NCBI GenBank assembly: GCA_002049455.2
Contig: KV918935.1
Location: forward strand, 94,016 to 158,015
Source of the DNA: Porphyra umbilicalis
Taxonomy: Eukaryota > Rhodophyta > Bangiophyceae > Bangiales > Bangiaceae
Direction of reading: 5' to 3'
DNA length: 64,000 nt
The notes beneath the pieces were generated by a model. It worked only from the letters and a program-made list of their open reading frames with translations. It was not told the origin of the DNA and searched no databases. Positions within the stretch are counted from its first letter, which is position 1; each line of letters starts with the position of its first letter. Below, one piece after another: positions 9,894-20,665 of the stretch. Position numbers and translations under genes: made by a program.

Positions 9894-10473
9894 TAGGGTT
9901 GTTATGTGAGCCTTGACGCGCTCATAAGGGGCGCACATAGGGCGCTAATAGGGCGCGATTTGGGCGCGTTTGCGCCCAGCGCCCCCCACCTGCAGGGCGC
10001 TATTTGGGGGCTAGGTAACAGTTTTAGGATTGACCAGTAGCTGGCCTCGATCCGGAATGCTGCCTTCGTAGGGCTCCTCAGAATCAAGCATTGCAAAAGC
10101 GGTCATCTGGGGGGGGGGGTGCAGTTCGACCACGCCTTGCGACAACGCTGTCGAGGCGTTGTTGCAAGGAGTGGGCAAACTGCACCCCCCCCGCCCAGAT
10201 GACCTCTTATCCCCACCGCGGGTACGCCCCCCTCTTCACTCGCGCCGTCGGCTGCTTCGGAAAGAGCAGATGAGGTCAAGTCTCCTTGAATCTGGATATT
10301 CATAAGAAATCGACTCCTCGAACTGAAAGAAGCATGGTGGGCTACAGCTGTACTTGATGGGAGGCTACCGAGGGCGCTTAGGGTGCTGTGGGCGCCGGTA
10401 GGCGCTTTTACGGCGCACATAGGGCGCTCATACGCACAGCGCCCCCAAAATAGGCGCTCACATAACAACCCTA
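9894..10473. mobile_element. hAT-type MITE (580 bp)
   Basis: The ends are perfect 18-bp inverted repeats: TAGGGTTGTTATGTGAGC at 9894-9911 and its complement at 10456-10473. It is flanked by an exact 8-bp target duplication. An 8-bp duplication with ends starting (C/T)AGGG is the hAT superfamily hallmark. Subterminal GGGCGC words are repeated near both ends, as expected for transposase-binding sites. There is no transposase gene, so it is non-autonomous. A large hairpin sits in the middle (10099-10207). The perfect duplication suggests a fairly recent insertion. Confidence 0.92.
10099..10207. repeat. ~45-bp-arm inverted repeat inside the MITE
   Basis: The left arm runs from GGTCATCTGGG through a G-run and TGCAGTT to ACGCCTTGC. 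The right arm mirrors it, ending CCCAGATGACC. The loop is a few bases around CGCTGTCGAGGCG. It may be a nested element or a structural core. Confidence 0.8.
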
Positions 10474-10481
10474 GTGCAGAG
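10474..10481. other. right 8-bp target-site duplication of hAT MITE
   Basis: GTGCAGAG, identical to 9886-9893. Confidence 0.9.
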
Positions 10482-11653
10482 ACACCCTCAATGTGACTTG
10501 TTAGTCGTGCGACCGACAGGTTGTTTCTTGGCGCAGAGGGGATGGCAACTGGGTAAACATGCGTCGGCTCGCACATCGAGAATACCGTGAAGTCCGGGCC
10601 GCACCTAGTCCCGATTTATGAATGATTGGGTCTTCACCATGCGCAGTAAATTCGTTCTCAGCTCAGTGGCAATCTCGTCCCATATCGTCCTAACACAGCA
10701 CGTCCAGAACTCGCACTCCCCCGGTTCAATGCATGTCAGATGCACTCGCACCAGATCACACAAGCGCATGAGTGATACGTCAGATTCCACGATGGGCATT
10801 TGCCTGAACGGACGGAGTGTCAACAGGTTTTTGTTCACGCTGTTGACGGAATAAGCAGACATTTTGTTTGCGGAAGAGGCAGTCAGACTGTCAGTTGAAC
10901 AAGTTCTCATTTCGTTTTTCGAATGTCAGTCCCCGAGATGATCTGCGTGTCAGAATTACACTGCTTCTGGAACGATCCTAGAATCAGTCCCCAAGATGAT
11001 CCGTTGGTCGAGTCCAGAAACTGTAGTGATGAACTGCCGAATCACAGAGGTCACTCGAGAATCAGGCAATCTGAAATGTAGGATTTTCGCTGATCCACGG
11101 AACTGTTGTGCACATGATCCTCCGAATCATGCTTAGGCCATCTCACGAGAGCTTTGCATGGCTATCTCAAAATATTCTTTCGCGACGACTCGTTATACAT
11201 TTACAAGCCTGCAAATGCAGAACTATCCCGGCGATGAAATACCGACCCGCAGCGCCGTTGGCCCCGGGGCCAACGGGTTCTGTGCTCTGTTTGGTCCATC
11301 GCGATTTCACGGGGTTTGATGAGTGACATGTGGCAGTTCACACTGTCCTCAGCTGGCCCGATTTAACATATTTTTGTTTCGACAGCCACCCACGGACGAA
11401 ATATCAGACCTCTTGGAAATGGACGGCCGCGTGTCAGCTCGGCCCCAGGGTTCCAATCGTTGAAGTGTGTCACGTATCCCGCATGCGGTGGCGCGCGGCC
11501 GAATGCGTTTTCGGGCACGCCGGATACACGGTGCGATCCCACTGACACTGGAAATACAAGCGGATCGGAGCGCTCGCGCGGGCATACCAGGCGGTGCCGG
11601 GCCACTGCCCCGCGTCCGATCTTCGCGCGGGCGCCAAGCGGCGAGGTAGGATT
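10482..11653. other. unannotated spacer
   Basis: Moderate GC without a convincing gene. A short diverged direct repeat is visible (CAGTCCCCGAGATGATC near 10926 and CAGTCCCCAAGATGATCC near 10985). Confidence 0.4.
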
Positions 11654-14600
11654 TGACAATGTCAACCACGAAGCAAATTTTTGCTTCGGGTGAAGGGGGG
11701 AGGGGGGGACGCCTCTCGTGCCTCCACGTGGAGGTGTTCAGGGGGGAGTTTCGGGGCTTCTGGGGGGGGGGTGGGTTCGGGCGGGGACAGTTCCGCATGC
11801 CTGGACTGGTACTTATCTTGCGTGTATAAATCGTATCCGTGCATGACCGCTGGCCGCCGCCAGTCGGTTGGGTCGAGCTGGTGGAAGCGGCTCATGCTTG
11901 TTGCGCGGGCTCTCCCCTCGCCTTTCCCCCTCCCCACCATGAGGTTCAACGTTCCCCCACCCGCACCCCCCTCTCAGAAACGCCAATGACGGGCAGCTTT
12001 CCCCCCACTCCGCGCGCTGCTCACCCTCGCCCGCCTCTACATGCTGGTCCCAGCGGTCGCCGTCGGCCGCCTCCGGTGGCCGTCCCACCCCCCCCACCCC
12101 CCCCGGCCCCCATTCACCACGCCGTCGCTGCCGCCGCAGTCGCGTCGGTGTCGGAACGCCGGGCTGGGTTGCTCCACGTCGCGCGCCTCTGAGCCGTGGG
12201 GGGGCTCGCCGCCGCAGCTGCGGCAGCGGGCGCGTCGAAACTCGCTGCCACGGCCCGCGCGCCCATTTTGTACGGGTTGCCACGCGCCGCGTGGCATATG
12301 GGCCTCCCTGCGGGGAAGCAGCGGTGGATGGGGGAAGCAGCGGCGATTGGGGGACGTAGCTGCGGTGGGGGAAAGTAGCGGCGGCGGGAGGGGACCAGCG
12401 GCGGTTGGGGAGGCCGGCGGCGGTGGGGAGCGGCAGTGGCTGTGGGGAGCGGCAGCAGAGTTGGGCGGCGGCGGGGACGCGGCAAACCACGTCCTACGCG
12501 CCGACCACCGCCGCGGCAAAGGTGACGCCGGCAGCGGTGGTGGAGGCAAGGATGGAGGCCGACGCGTCGGGGGGGGGGGAAGACACCGCCATTGTGGAGG
12601 GGGGGGGTTATGGGGGGTGTAGGTGTGGGCGGCTCCAGACGTACTCGCCGTTTGGGGATGCCGCGACCGGCAGACGCCGGCCGAGGGGGGTCGGCGACGG
12701 AGACAAAGGGAAGCAGCGGTGGTTGGAGGGGAGAGCGCGGGGAGCAACGCCGGCCCGGGGTCCCCGGGGCCCGTCAGGACAGTAGGGGTCGGGGAACGCA
12801 GAAAGGATGGGAGGGGGCAGTGGCGGCCAGGGGAGCTCCACGAGATGGGGCGGATGGACCCCCTCTGTCAGCGTGTCAGATCCAGTGTAAACGATAGATG
12901 AACACTGACACTGGCCAAGCCAGTGGATCACGTGTTTTTTCTGACAATGTCAAATCCAGTGGAATGCGACCCGGCGCTTCTCTTTCTGCCTACAACTGCT
13001 CTGTTTCTTTTCTCAAAAAAAAAAGTTCATGATATGCCTCCGACACTTTCCTGTGCCCATTCCGCTTGTTTTTCGCATGAGTTGGTATGGTCCGATTGTC
13101 GCGTGGCAACCCGCTGCCATCTGGTCCGCTATGGAGGAGCGACGGCACGTCCGGGCGGAACTTGACCAAAACATCACTTTTTTTTTAGCCTTTCTTCTGG
13201 TGCTTTGAAGGGTCCCGGGAACGGTGCTGTGCGTGGGTAAGCGTGTAAACGCTTCCTTTAGGCCTTCCCCCGCCCCCAGAGGTCTCTAACACTAGCCCTA
13301 GCCTGGAACGGCCACCGCCTCTTCACTGCTCCCAACCTCTCTCCCTGGCAACTTTGTATGTGCGCTGGCTTTGTTGCACTCGATGATCTGTATAGAACCC
13401 AAAAGACCACACAATGACCCCCATCGGCAGCCCCCGCCGACAACCCCCACGCCAGCCACCGGCGTGAGCTGCCCCCCCGCCTGTCGCCACCCCCGGCAGT
13501 CGTCGCCGCCAGCTGCCGGCACCAGACGCCGACGCTGACCGCCTCAATCTCTACCGCCACTACCGCCAGCCCCGCCGCCAGACGCAGCCGCCAGACGCAG
13601 CCGCCAGACGCCGCAGGCCGCCCCCGCAGCCGGCCGCTGCCGCTGGCCGCCAGTGTCAAACCCCCCCGACAGACATCTCCGTAGGCCGGCAACGGCGGCG
13701 GCCGCGGCATCGGCGGCAGTGGCGGCGGGTGCGGGTGCGGTGGCGGCGGCATCACCAATGTCCGCGACGATGCGCAACGCCGCCCGCACGCCGTCAAGGG
13801 ACACCGACTCCCCGGCGCCCCCGCTCGCCACACCCATCGACAGCACACAGCCAACGGCTTTGTGGGCCCCTCCCCCCTGCGCACCGCCTCGCGAGCCGCC
13901 CGCCCGATGGCAAGCGCGCCGTCGACGGGCCCCAGCCCCGTCGCGGCGGCGGCGGCTACGGCGGGTGCATCCGCCTCTGTGAACGTGTGAAGGAAAGGGA
14001 GGAAGAGGGAGGCGGGGCGAGGGACCGCGTTGACCACCGCCGGCGCCGCGCGGCCGGCGGCGGCCGTGACCTACGCGGCGGCGGAGGCCGCCGCATGGGC
14101 AGTCATGGGCGGTCGCAGGGCGGCCGAGGAGGTGCTCATCGGCGACAGGGGGGGTAGTTGGGGGAAGGAGTGGAGGGAGACTTTGGTGGGATGGGTGGGG
14201 GGCAACCGCGGCCGCAGTGGGGGGGGGAGCACCACCGTGGCGGGGGGCGCGCCTGCCGTCCGTCCCGCCGAACACCCGCCCCGCCGGCCGTCCGCCACCC
14301 ACCCTACCGGCGGCCCGCCCCACTAGCCGACCGCCCTGCCGCCCGCGCCCACTGCAGGTCGCCCTACCCGCCACTCGCCCCCGCTGCAGACCGCCCGCAC
14401 CACATTCTGCGCCATGTACCTCCCTCGTTAGCCAGCGGGCGGGGGGGGCGCGGAAACCAGGCAGAGTGCCCCCAGTGGCGGGCGACCATCCGCACGGCTG
14501 CCGCCACTAGCCGCTGCCGCAACCCCATCAGAACACTAGCGTGGTGAAGGGGCCCGAGGGGATCACCAGTATGCCTGCCGAGGCTGGTGGGAGGGAGGCA

Positions 14601-15228
14601 GGGGGGCAGCGGGGCGGGGCGGGCGCGAACGGTCCCCCGAGGGGAGGGCGGCAGCCCGCACGACGACCGCCGCTGGCTGCCGCCACCGTCAGCACACACC
14701 GCCAGCATGGAAGATGGGGCCGAAAGAAAGCGGCAGGAAGCCGGACAAGGCAGGGAAGGGGGGTGGCGCGCGGGGAGTGGGAAGCTAGGGGGGCGGGGGG
14801 GGTACCTCCAGCGGCGGGCTGCAGCCCGTTCGGCCCCCGCCGCCGCCTGCCGCTGTCGCCCTTACGGAGCGCCACCCTGTCGGAGGGGGCCGTAGGGAGC
14901 ACCTGGATGCCACAGGAGGCTGGGGCGCGATAGGAGGAGGGCAGGGGGGGCGAGGGGAGCGGGGAGGGGCGGGTGCGGGAGGATTGGGGCGCGGGGGGAG
15001 CGGGGCCGCGTCATGGCATCTCAGAGCGGGTGTCATCCATGCATGCCGTCATCACCACCGACACCCCAGGCCAGGCAATGGTATTGTGCTCGCGAAGCAG
15101 TAAATCCAGTGGCCCAAGGCATTTCTCAGCAGAGACTTGGGTAGCTGCTCCGGAGCACGCGCTCTCAGAGCTCGTCAGCGTTCGCCCGAAGCAAAATTTT
15201 GCTTCGTGTTTGAGATGTTGACATTCTA
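11654..15228. mobile_element. 3.6-kb GC-rich block bounded by inverted palindromic repeats
   Basis: The left end (11658-11695) contains AATGTCAAC and then CACGAAGCAAA(T)TTTTGCTTCGGG. The right end (15184-15226) carries the same modules in reverse, with an 8-bp extra spacer. The central part of each end is itself palindromic; the right copy, CGAAGCAAAATTTTGCTTCG, is a perfect 20-bp palindrome. Between them is low-complexity G- and C-rich DNA without a credible gene. It may be one large non-autonomous element or two small elements in opposite orientation. No target duplication was found. Confidence 0.5.
11700..14960. repeat. low-complexity GC-rich DNA
   Basis: Long G-runs, C-runs and GCC/GGC-type words (for example 11690-11780, 12060-12120, 13550-13760). 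Open frames appear on all strands because stops are rare in this composition; none shows a domain. A less biased island at about 12880-13260 holds a CACTGACACTGG / CCAGTG(GA) stretch and no gene. Confidence 0.6.
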
Positions 15229-16927
15229 CATGCAAACGGCCGCACTAACGGCCACGAGACGCATTCAGGCGACCTCCTCATCGCTGACGGCGTCCCAAAT
15301 CACCCCTGACGTCCCCTTTACCCTCCCGGTTGCCCCCAGCCCACGCCTCGTGGCCCACGCGCAAACGCGCAATCAGACCCCCTGTGCACACCACTCCCAC
15401 GCTCTCTCACAGCCGAGGGAAAATCACGGTTTTGAGTAGTTGTGTTATGGGACCCGGCCTTCCTGTCCTGTTCCAGCCACATTCCCCCCCCGTTTGTGTG
15501 AGACGCTTGAACGCCAAGAAGAGGTCTCTCAGGATCTGGGTGTGTCCCACACAGAACCTCACCACACACCGGGTTTAGGTCTACAGCAATCCAGTAGATT
15601 CCAGGCAGTCGACGTGCATTCCATTCGGCGGTTCGCCTTGCCGGGCTGTTGCCATCTGCCGGCGGACGACCAACGCCTACAACACGGTCGGAAGCGTGTT
15701 TAGAAGCGCTGCATTCGGTACTGGCCGAACCCCCCCGCACCCCCATCTCGCCCAATTTCGGCCGATTGGCTCAACCCGGACCTCCCATCCGCTGCACTCA
15801 CCGGGAATGCCTGGCCTTGAAGACGCCGGCACAATCCCTTTCACTCGAGGTAAGCGACGCAACAATCTCGCGTTTTGCGAGACAGCCTCTTTAAGTGAGC
15901 TTGTTTGTGGGTTTGGAGGTGAGCGGAATTGCGCCTCACAGTGATTTGCGAGCTCTTCCTTATTTAATCATGGCCCCTAAATGAGACTGTCTGCAGAGGT
16001 TTCCACAGGACAGTCCTTTTCGTGCAGCCAGGTCAATCCCGCACACAGGTTGGAACTATCCGCTGAATTATCCCACAGCGATCGACGGATCGATACGAAG
16101 GAATCCCTAGAATTGTTCGACGGACGATCCCAATATCACGCCACAATCATCACAGGATTGGTATAGGTTCTTTCTCTCGGAAAATGCTGAGAACTCTTCT
16201 CGGGCGACTTCTGTCTTGTTCTCCGGGATAATCCTACGAACTGACCTGGGATCAGAGGCGGACTGCACGCTGGATAGTCCGTGGGAACAATCGAAGAGCA
16301 GAGCAGCAGACTACCGTATCTTTGGGATGGTCTGTGAGATTTTTTTGTCGCTCGTTTTCGAGATCGGCGCACGTTGCAGTTCTGCAATCGTCCGTCGCTC
16401 GAAGATGTAGGACGCTGCACGGATGGTTCGTCCGGCTCAAGGAGGGGGCCAGCTTCAGGATTCTAGGCATAGAGACGAATCAGATTCTTGCGAGCATGTA
16501 GCTCACGCGGCTGAGCGGTGTTGGGCTCTTGTTATGCCACAGTAAAGCCGAAGTGCGTGGAGACCTGTTTTCTCAGCTTCTGTTCGTACTTGGCACAGTA
16601 GCGAGCGTCCTATCGTCCTTCGACCGGTCTAATCCGTATCGATTCTGCTTGGGTCTCCCCCCTCTGTCATCGGTCGGGTTGAGTGCCAGTCACTCGAGCT
16701 GGCATCTCGGCTTCCGGCACCATTCCTGGCCCACAGGCAGCATCGGAGGCTTCGCTCTCGAGCTTGTTGACGCCTTTGTCTTACGTCGCAGCGTCCACAG
16801 GCACGCCCCGTGAGCGCCTCCTTGCGAATACGGTTGATATGCTATACGTTGAAGTGCCTGTTACTGGGATCCGAACTGCGCTTCTGCGTGTTGGGAGGGT
16901 GTCAAGAAGACAGTGCATAACGAAACG
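15229..16927. other. unannotated spacer upstream of the Tnp2-like gene
   Basis: Mixed composition. Short palindromic words such as GGATAATCC recur around 16130-16240. No supported gene. The last few hundred bases may hold the promoter or left end of the Tnp2-like transposon; no CACTA-type terminus was recognised. Confidence 0.4.
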
Positions 16928-17221
16928 ATGAAGCGTCGCAGGCGTGGACCTCGAGGCTCCGCGTTCTTCGATCTTGCCAATGGAGACCTCCGGCATTTTC
17001 AGTCGCAACGGGCCACGTGTACAACAGGTTCGAGAGCGATGACCATAGAGGAGTCTGGAAGCATCTGTGTGACGGAGAACCCGAGCCCGTTGGGAGGAAC
17101 GCCGTCACACACAGCCGCTGCGGAGGTCTATCACGATGTAGTCATGTCCTCAGACTCTGAGCCTGATGGATGTCCCTCGGATGATACAGAGAGCTCCAGT
17201 GAAGAAGAACGACCACCTGGA
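16928..17221 (+). CDS. probable N-terminal exon of the Tnp2-like transposase
   Basis: From ATG at 16928 the frame encodes 98 residues. It starts with a basic KRRRRG cluster and ends with an acidic Ser/Asp/Glu-rich tail (SSDSEPDGCPSDDTESSSEEE). Basic start plus acidic linker is common at the N-terminus of Tnp2-type transposases ahead of the main domain. It lies on the same strand about 390 bp upstream of the large transposase ORF but in another phase, so splicing or a frame break would be needed. The intervening 17303-17593 frame (TLRKLPDVTVSYILFSVHIKK region) could be a further exon. Confidence 0.45.
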
Positions 17222-17301
17222 TAGTTTGCTTGTCGCCGGGAATTCCTGTGCTTTGGCTACCTCTTTGGACGAGCTCGTCTCACACTCCGGCAGTACGACA
17301 T

Positions 17302-17593
17302 CATGCGCGAGGCAGAGAACTCATTCAGCCCAAAGGTGAGGCGGCCGTCGAGGTGGCGCTTACAACAGTTGCGAAAGAAAATGTTGAACTCCGCAATACC
17401 GCTGAGACGCGAGGTGACGACGCGGCAGCTACCCGTTGGCAAAGGAAAGACCCTCCGCAAGCTGCCTGACGTTACTGTGTCCTACATTCTGTTCTCTGTG
17501 CACATAAAGAAGGACTTTGGGGACCCAGTGACAGCGACACTCTGTTCCATCGCGAAGGGGATGCACGCGCCGGGACTGCTGAGCGCCCTGTAG
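17302..17593 (+). CDS. possible middle exon of the Tnp2-like transposase
   Basis: A 96-codon open frame in the same phase as the N-terminal exon. It includes a basic region followed by LPDVTVSYILFSVHIKKDFGDPV, and its stop lies 15 bp before the main transposase frame. Its position and mixed composition suggest coding, but no domain is recognised and splice sites were not resolved. Confidence 0.3.
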
Positions 17594-17607
17594 AGTTCTT
17601 TCAGATA

Positions 17608-19917
17608 GTGGCGGCCAATGATCCGGCTCGTTTCAACTTCAAGAAAGGCTTTTTCAGAGATGGATACATGTACAGTATCGGATGCACTGTCTCTGTCTCC
17701 TTGGATGACAACAAAACGTTTCAGGCCCGATTGGAAAGTACAGCGAATGCATCCGACGGCGACGTCTCTATCTCAGAGGCAGCGTACGCTCCCCAGAGCA
17801 CGCTCCGAGTTGGGGACTTGCTGGGGCTGTTTGAGGTCCTTAATGAGTTTGAGCCTCCTGAGCCGGGGGCGTCGTGTTTCCAAGACGATTGCCGGCTCAC
17901 TTTGAGGTTCACGAGGTCAGGAGGCGTGTTTGTTAGTGCCGCGTGCAGCTCGTCCGAGCGCCAGAAGGACTCCTGGTCCCTCTTGACGGCAGTGAAGCCG
18001 ATCGAGCTGGACGAAGTGGCTGAGAAAGCCCAAGATGGGCTGAAGGAGAAAGACCCACACACTCTGTACGTCTCATTGTACGGTGATGAGTTTAGCGTGT
18101 ACAAGCGACGCCGTGGGAGCTTAGAGGGGTGCTACGGTGCGTACACGTCTCTGAGCTTTGATGACCGTGCCTTCTTCGTACGTCCACTCTTCTACTTACC
18201 TCCTGGGGCAAACCCTGACGCTCTAATGAGACATTTCGTGGAGGACATTCTCCAACTGAGCAACGAAGGTGTTGCTGTCTATGACGCGTACTCGAAGGAG
18301 AACGTCGTGGTGCAGGTATTCTTGTGCATCGGCGTGTTTGATTTTCCCATGGCTGCGAAGTTCTCCAACTCTGTAGGAGCTCCTGGAACTGAGCACGGCA
18401 CCAGCTGCAACATCGTCCACCCGAAGACCAGGAGTGAGAGGAAGGAGCGCGCGATGAGCAGCACCGCTTCTTTTGATGTCAAGGACACCCGATACTCCAG
18501 AGTGCAAGAGAGAACAGCTGCCATCATGTCCGCACTGAATACTTCTACTCAGTTGTCTGCCGAAGCTTTGAAAGACGCACTCCTCCTAAACGGCGTTATG
18601 GACAAGTCAGGTAGCCTGATGATGCGCCTGACTGATGCTCGAGGTCCAGGGACGTTTGACATACACGAACATGTGATTGTTGCTCCATCTCATCTTCTGT
18701 ACTACAACATTGGATCCAACCTACTGATGGAAGCGTATGAGTCCCTCTCTGTTGAGCAGCGTGACAAATTCGTGGTGGAAGTGCGCCGCAGTGCAAAACA
18801 TGGTCCGAAACACACGGTACTTTCCTCCTTTGAGCCTGAAAAAATGGGTGGCACAACGCTTTCCATGTCCGACTACGCCGTGCTGCTTACCGTGAGTCCC
18901 ACGGTCTTGGAGTATGGTGTGCACACTCCAACTACCTGTACACATGCGGTTACTACGCTTCGCGCACTGAAGGCCCTACGACAGTTTTCTACTGCCCTGT
19001 TTTATAGGCCTACGCTTTCGTCCGACGGAGAGCAGGCCGTAAGGGAGCGGCCAACTGTCGTTGAGCTCCAAAGTCTCGGCGAAAGCCTCATGATTGAGCT
19101 ACGTCGCCTGCTACCATTCAATGGAAAATGGGAGCGACCGTCTGTCCATCGCCTGCTCGAGCTTCTTTATCGTACGTTACCGTTGGTGCAGCTCGGCTCA
19201 GCAATTTGCGAGCTCATATTTGAGAACTTCCATCAGATGGCGAAGCGCGAGGTCAGCCAGAGTAACCATCGAAACGCAGCGGAGTACTCAATGCAGAGGT
19301 GGAGAGACACAGAGCAGTACTCAAGGGCGCTCTCCATGCCAGAGGAGCATGGCATCCCTCCGTCGTGGCTGCTTGGCCTGGCCGGAAATCCGTTGAAGGC
19401 CGTCTCGTTCCACAGACTCGCTCCGCAGCGGCGGTTGGCATCTACCATCGTCGGAGATTGGCGAGGCAAGGAAGCACTGAGAACAGTCTCTCTCTCGACA
19501 GAGGAGCTCTGGAGGGCTCATGCACCCAACGCGCTCATCAAGTTCTGGAGGAGAGCCAGGCACCCGCAGAGATCATTCCTCATTCGAGAGGGGTCGACGG
19601 TGTCAGTGCTCCAAGACGGAGGGCCATCTGACGGTGTGAGCGACTCCGGTGCCACAGGAGTGCAGAGATTCCAATTCTGTCGGGTCCGAGCGATCGGCCC
19701 TATAGCGGAAGAGCTACACCTCGAGTGTGAAGCGTGGAAAGTGTCGGATTTGGCCTTATCCATCGTGGGGAAACCTGCGGTGGTCACACTTGATTCTACA
19801 CCCAGTGTGTCTCTCGTGCGCGCTGAGCGGGTGAAGCAGTCTGCTTTTTTTCTCCCTTGCGGTACGCACAACGTGCTGTTCACCAAGAAGTCGGGCTTTC
19901 ATTTTAAGAGTGGTTGA
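17608..19917 (+). CDS. Tnp2/CACTA-like transposase
   Basis: The frame is open for 769 codons; the first ATG is codon 21, so the true start is probably in an upstream exon. Residues about 155-260 match the Tnp2 family core: SLYGDEF with candidate catalytic Asp at residue 160, LSFDDRAFFVRPLFYLPPG, then the FVEDILQLSNEGVAVYDA and VFDFPMAAKFS segments. This order is typical of En/Spm (CACTA) and related cut-and-paste transposases. Further on, CELIFENFHQMAKR resembles the C-terminal helical block of the same group. The protein would act in the nucleus on its element's ends. It ends at TGA 19915-19917 and is convergent with the JmjC ORF on the minus strand. It has no internal stop, unlike most elements here, so it may be the youngest or the only selected gene. 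Confidence 0.75.
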   Translation: MAANDPARFNFKKGFFRDGYMYSIGCTVSVSLDDNKTFQARLESTANASDGDVSISEAAYAPQSTLRVGDLLGLFEVLNEFEPPEPGASCFQDDCRLTLRFTRSGGVFVSAACSSSERQKDSWSLLTAVKPIELDEVAEKAQDGLKEKDPHTLYVSLYGDEFSVYKRRRGSLEGCYGAYTSLSFDDRAFFVRPLFYLPPGANPDALMRHFVEDILQLSNEGVAVYDAYSKENVVVQVFLCIGVFDFPMAAKFSNSVGAPGTEHGTSCNIVHPKTRSERKERAMSSTASFDVKDTRYSRVQERTAAIMSALNTSTQLSAEALKDALLLNGVMDKSGSLMMRLTDARGPGTFDIHEHVIVAPSHLLYYNIGSNLLMEAYESLSVEQRDKFVVEVRRSAKHGPKHTVLSSFEPEKMGGTTLSMSDYAVLLTVSPTVLEYGVHTPTTCTHAVTTLRALKALRQFSTALFYRPTLSSDGEQAVRERPTVVELQSLGESLMIELRRLLPFNGKWERPSVHRLLELLYRTLPLVQLGSAICELIFENFHQMAKREVSQSNHRNAAEYSMQRWRDTEQYSRALSMPEEHGIPPSWLLGLAGNPLKAVSFHRLAPQRRLASTIVGDWRGKEALRTVSLSTEELWRAHAPNALIKFWRRARHPQRSFLIREGSTVSVLQDGGPSDGVSDSGATGVQRFQFCRVRAIGPIAEELHLECEAWKVSDLALSIVGKPAVVTLDSTPSVSLVRAERVKQSAFFLPCGTHNVLFTKKSGFHFKSG

Positions 19918-20350
19918 GGGAAGCTACATGTGTCTTTCGCAAAGCATGCACACAGTAGATAGAGTAGTGCGTTCAGCGCATGCTTAACATTTGTCCGCCT
20001 CACTTGGTAATATGCTGTCTTTGCACTAATATTCTGTCTTTGCACTATGGGCAGTCTTGCCATAGCCTGTTTCCGACGCCGTAACTTGTACGCTGTAGTT
20101 TGGATTGTGGGGATAGCTCGTGGATCGCGAGCCATGCAAATGCTACGTGAATGGCGGGGCGGAAAGCACGGATTGAGGCGCTCCCACCCATAGCACCTTT
20201 GTCTGGAGAGTGCTCGTTTAGAACCATTCCAATGAATCGAAGAAGTACAGCATACGTCACGAAGGTACCCTCCTCGCGTCATGTCGCCGCAAACAAACTC
20301 ATACTCATTCCAGAAGACCGAACCTCAGAAACATCCAAAACGCTGCTGAA
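19918..20350. other. convergent intergenic region
   Basis: Moderate GC, probably holding the 3' ends of both converging transcripts. No gene seen. Confidence 0.4.
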
Positions 20351-20665
20351 CTAGTCACCTCTCTCTGCCTCAACTCTCTTCAACTTATCCGCTAGAAAGT
20401 AGGCGCGGCCATTGGACAGCCGTTGCACCACCAAAGGAGAGTGACATCCGACTAGGAGCGGCTGCTTCCCGTCGGCCTGCTCGGGCTTGTGGTGCAAGTC
20501 GTCGTACATGGCTGGCGCGCATCGCCAGCAACAGATAGGCGCTCTAGGTCCTGCTCCATCTCCCAGCTGCTCAATGCAGGCCGGACATACACTACAGATA
20601 GCCAGACGACCATTCCACGGTGAGGGCACGCCGCACCGTCGACAGAGTAGTCTGTAGCGGCTCCC
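20351..20665 (-). CDS. Cys-rich C-terminal frame, candidate end of the JmjC protein
   Basis: In a phase different from the JmjC frame, the minus strand encodes LLCRRCGVP, then CSVCPACIEQ, then CCWRCAP and a charged tail ending at a stop near 20351. Three closely spaced CxxC pairs look like a zinc-binding module. The overlapping JmjC frame loses sensible composition at just this point. A one-base frame break or short intron around 20650-20700 would append this module to the JmjC domain. A zinc module after JmjC is common in several demethylase subfamilies, but this one is not assigned to a named type. Confidence 0.45.
   Translation of the reverse strand, partial: GSRYRLLCRRCGVPSPWNGRLAICSVCPACIEQLGDGAGPRAPICCWRCAPAMYDDLHHKPEQADGKQPLLVGCHSPLVVQRLSNGRAYFLADKLKRVEAERGD

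Noticed and set aside
12037-14547. Many overlapping open frames in the GC-rich block
   Set aside because: Open on all strands at once, low complexity, no motifs; explained by few stop codons in G/C-run DNA.
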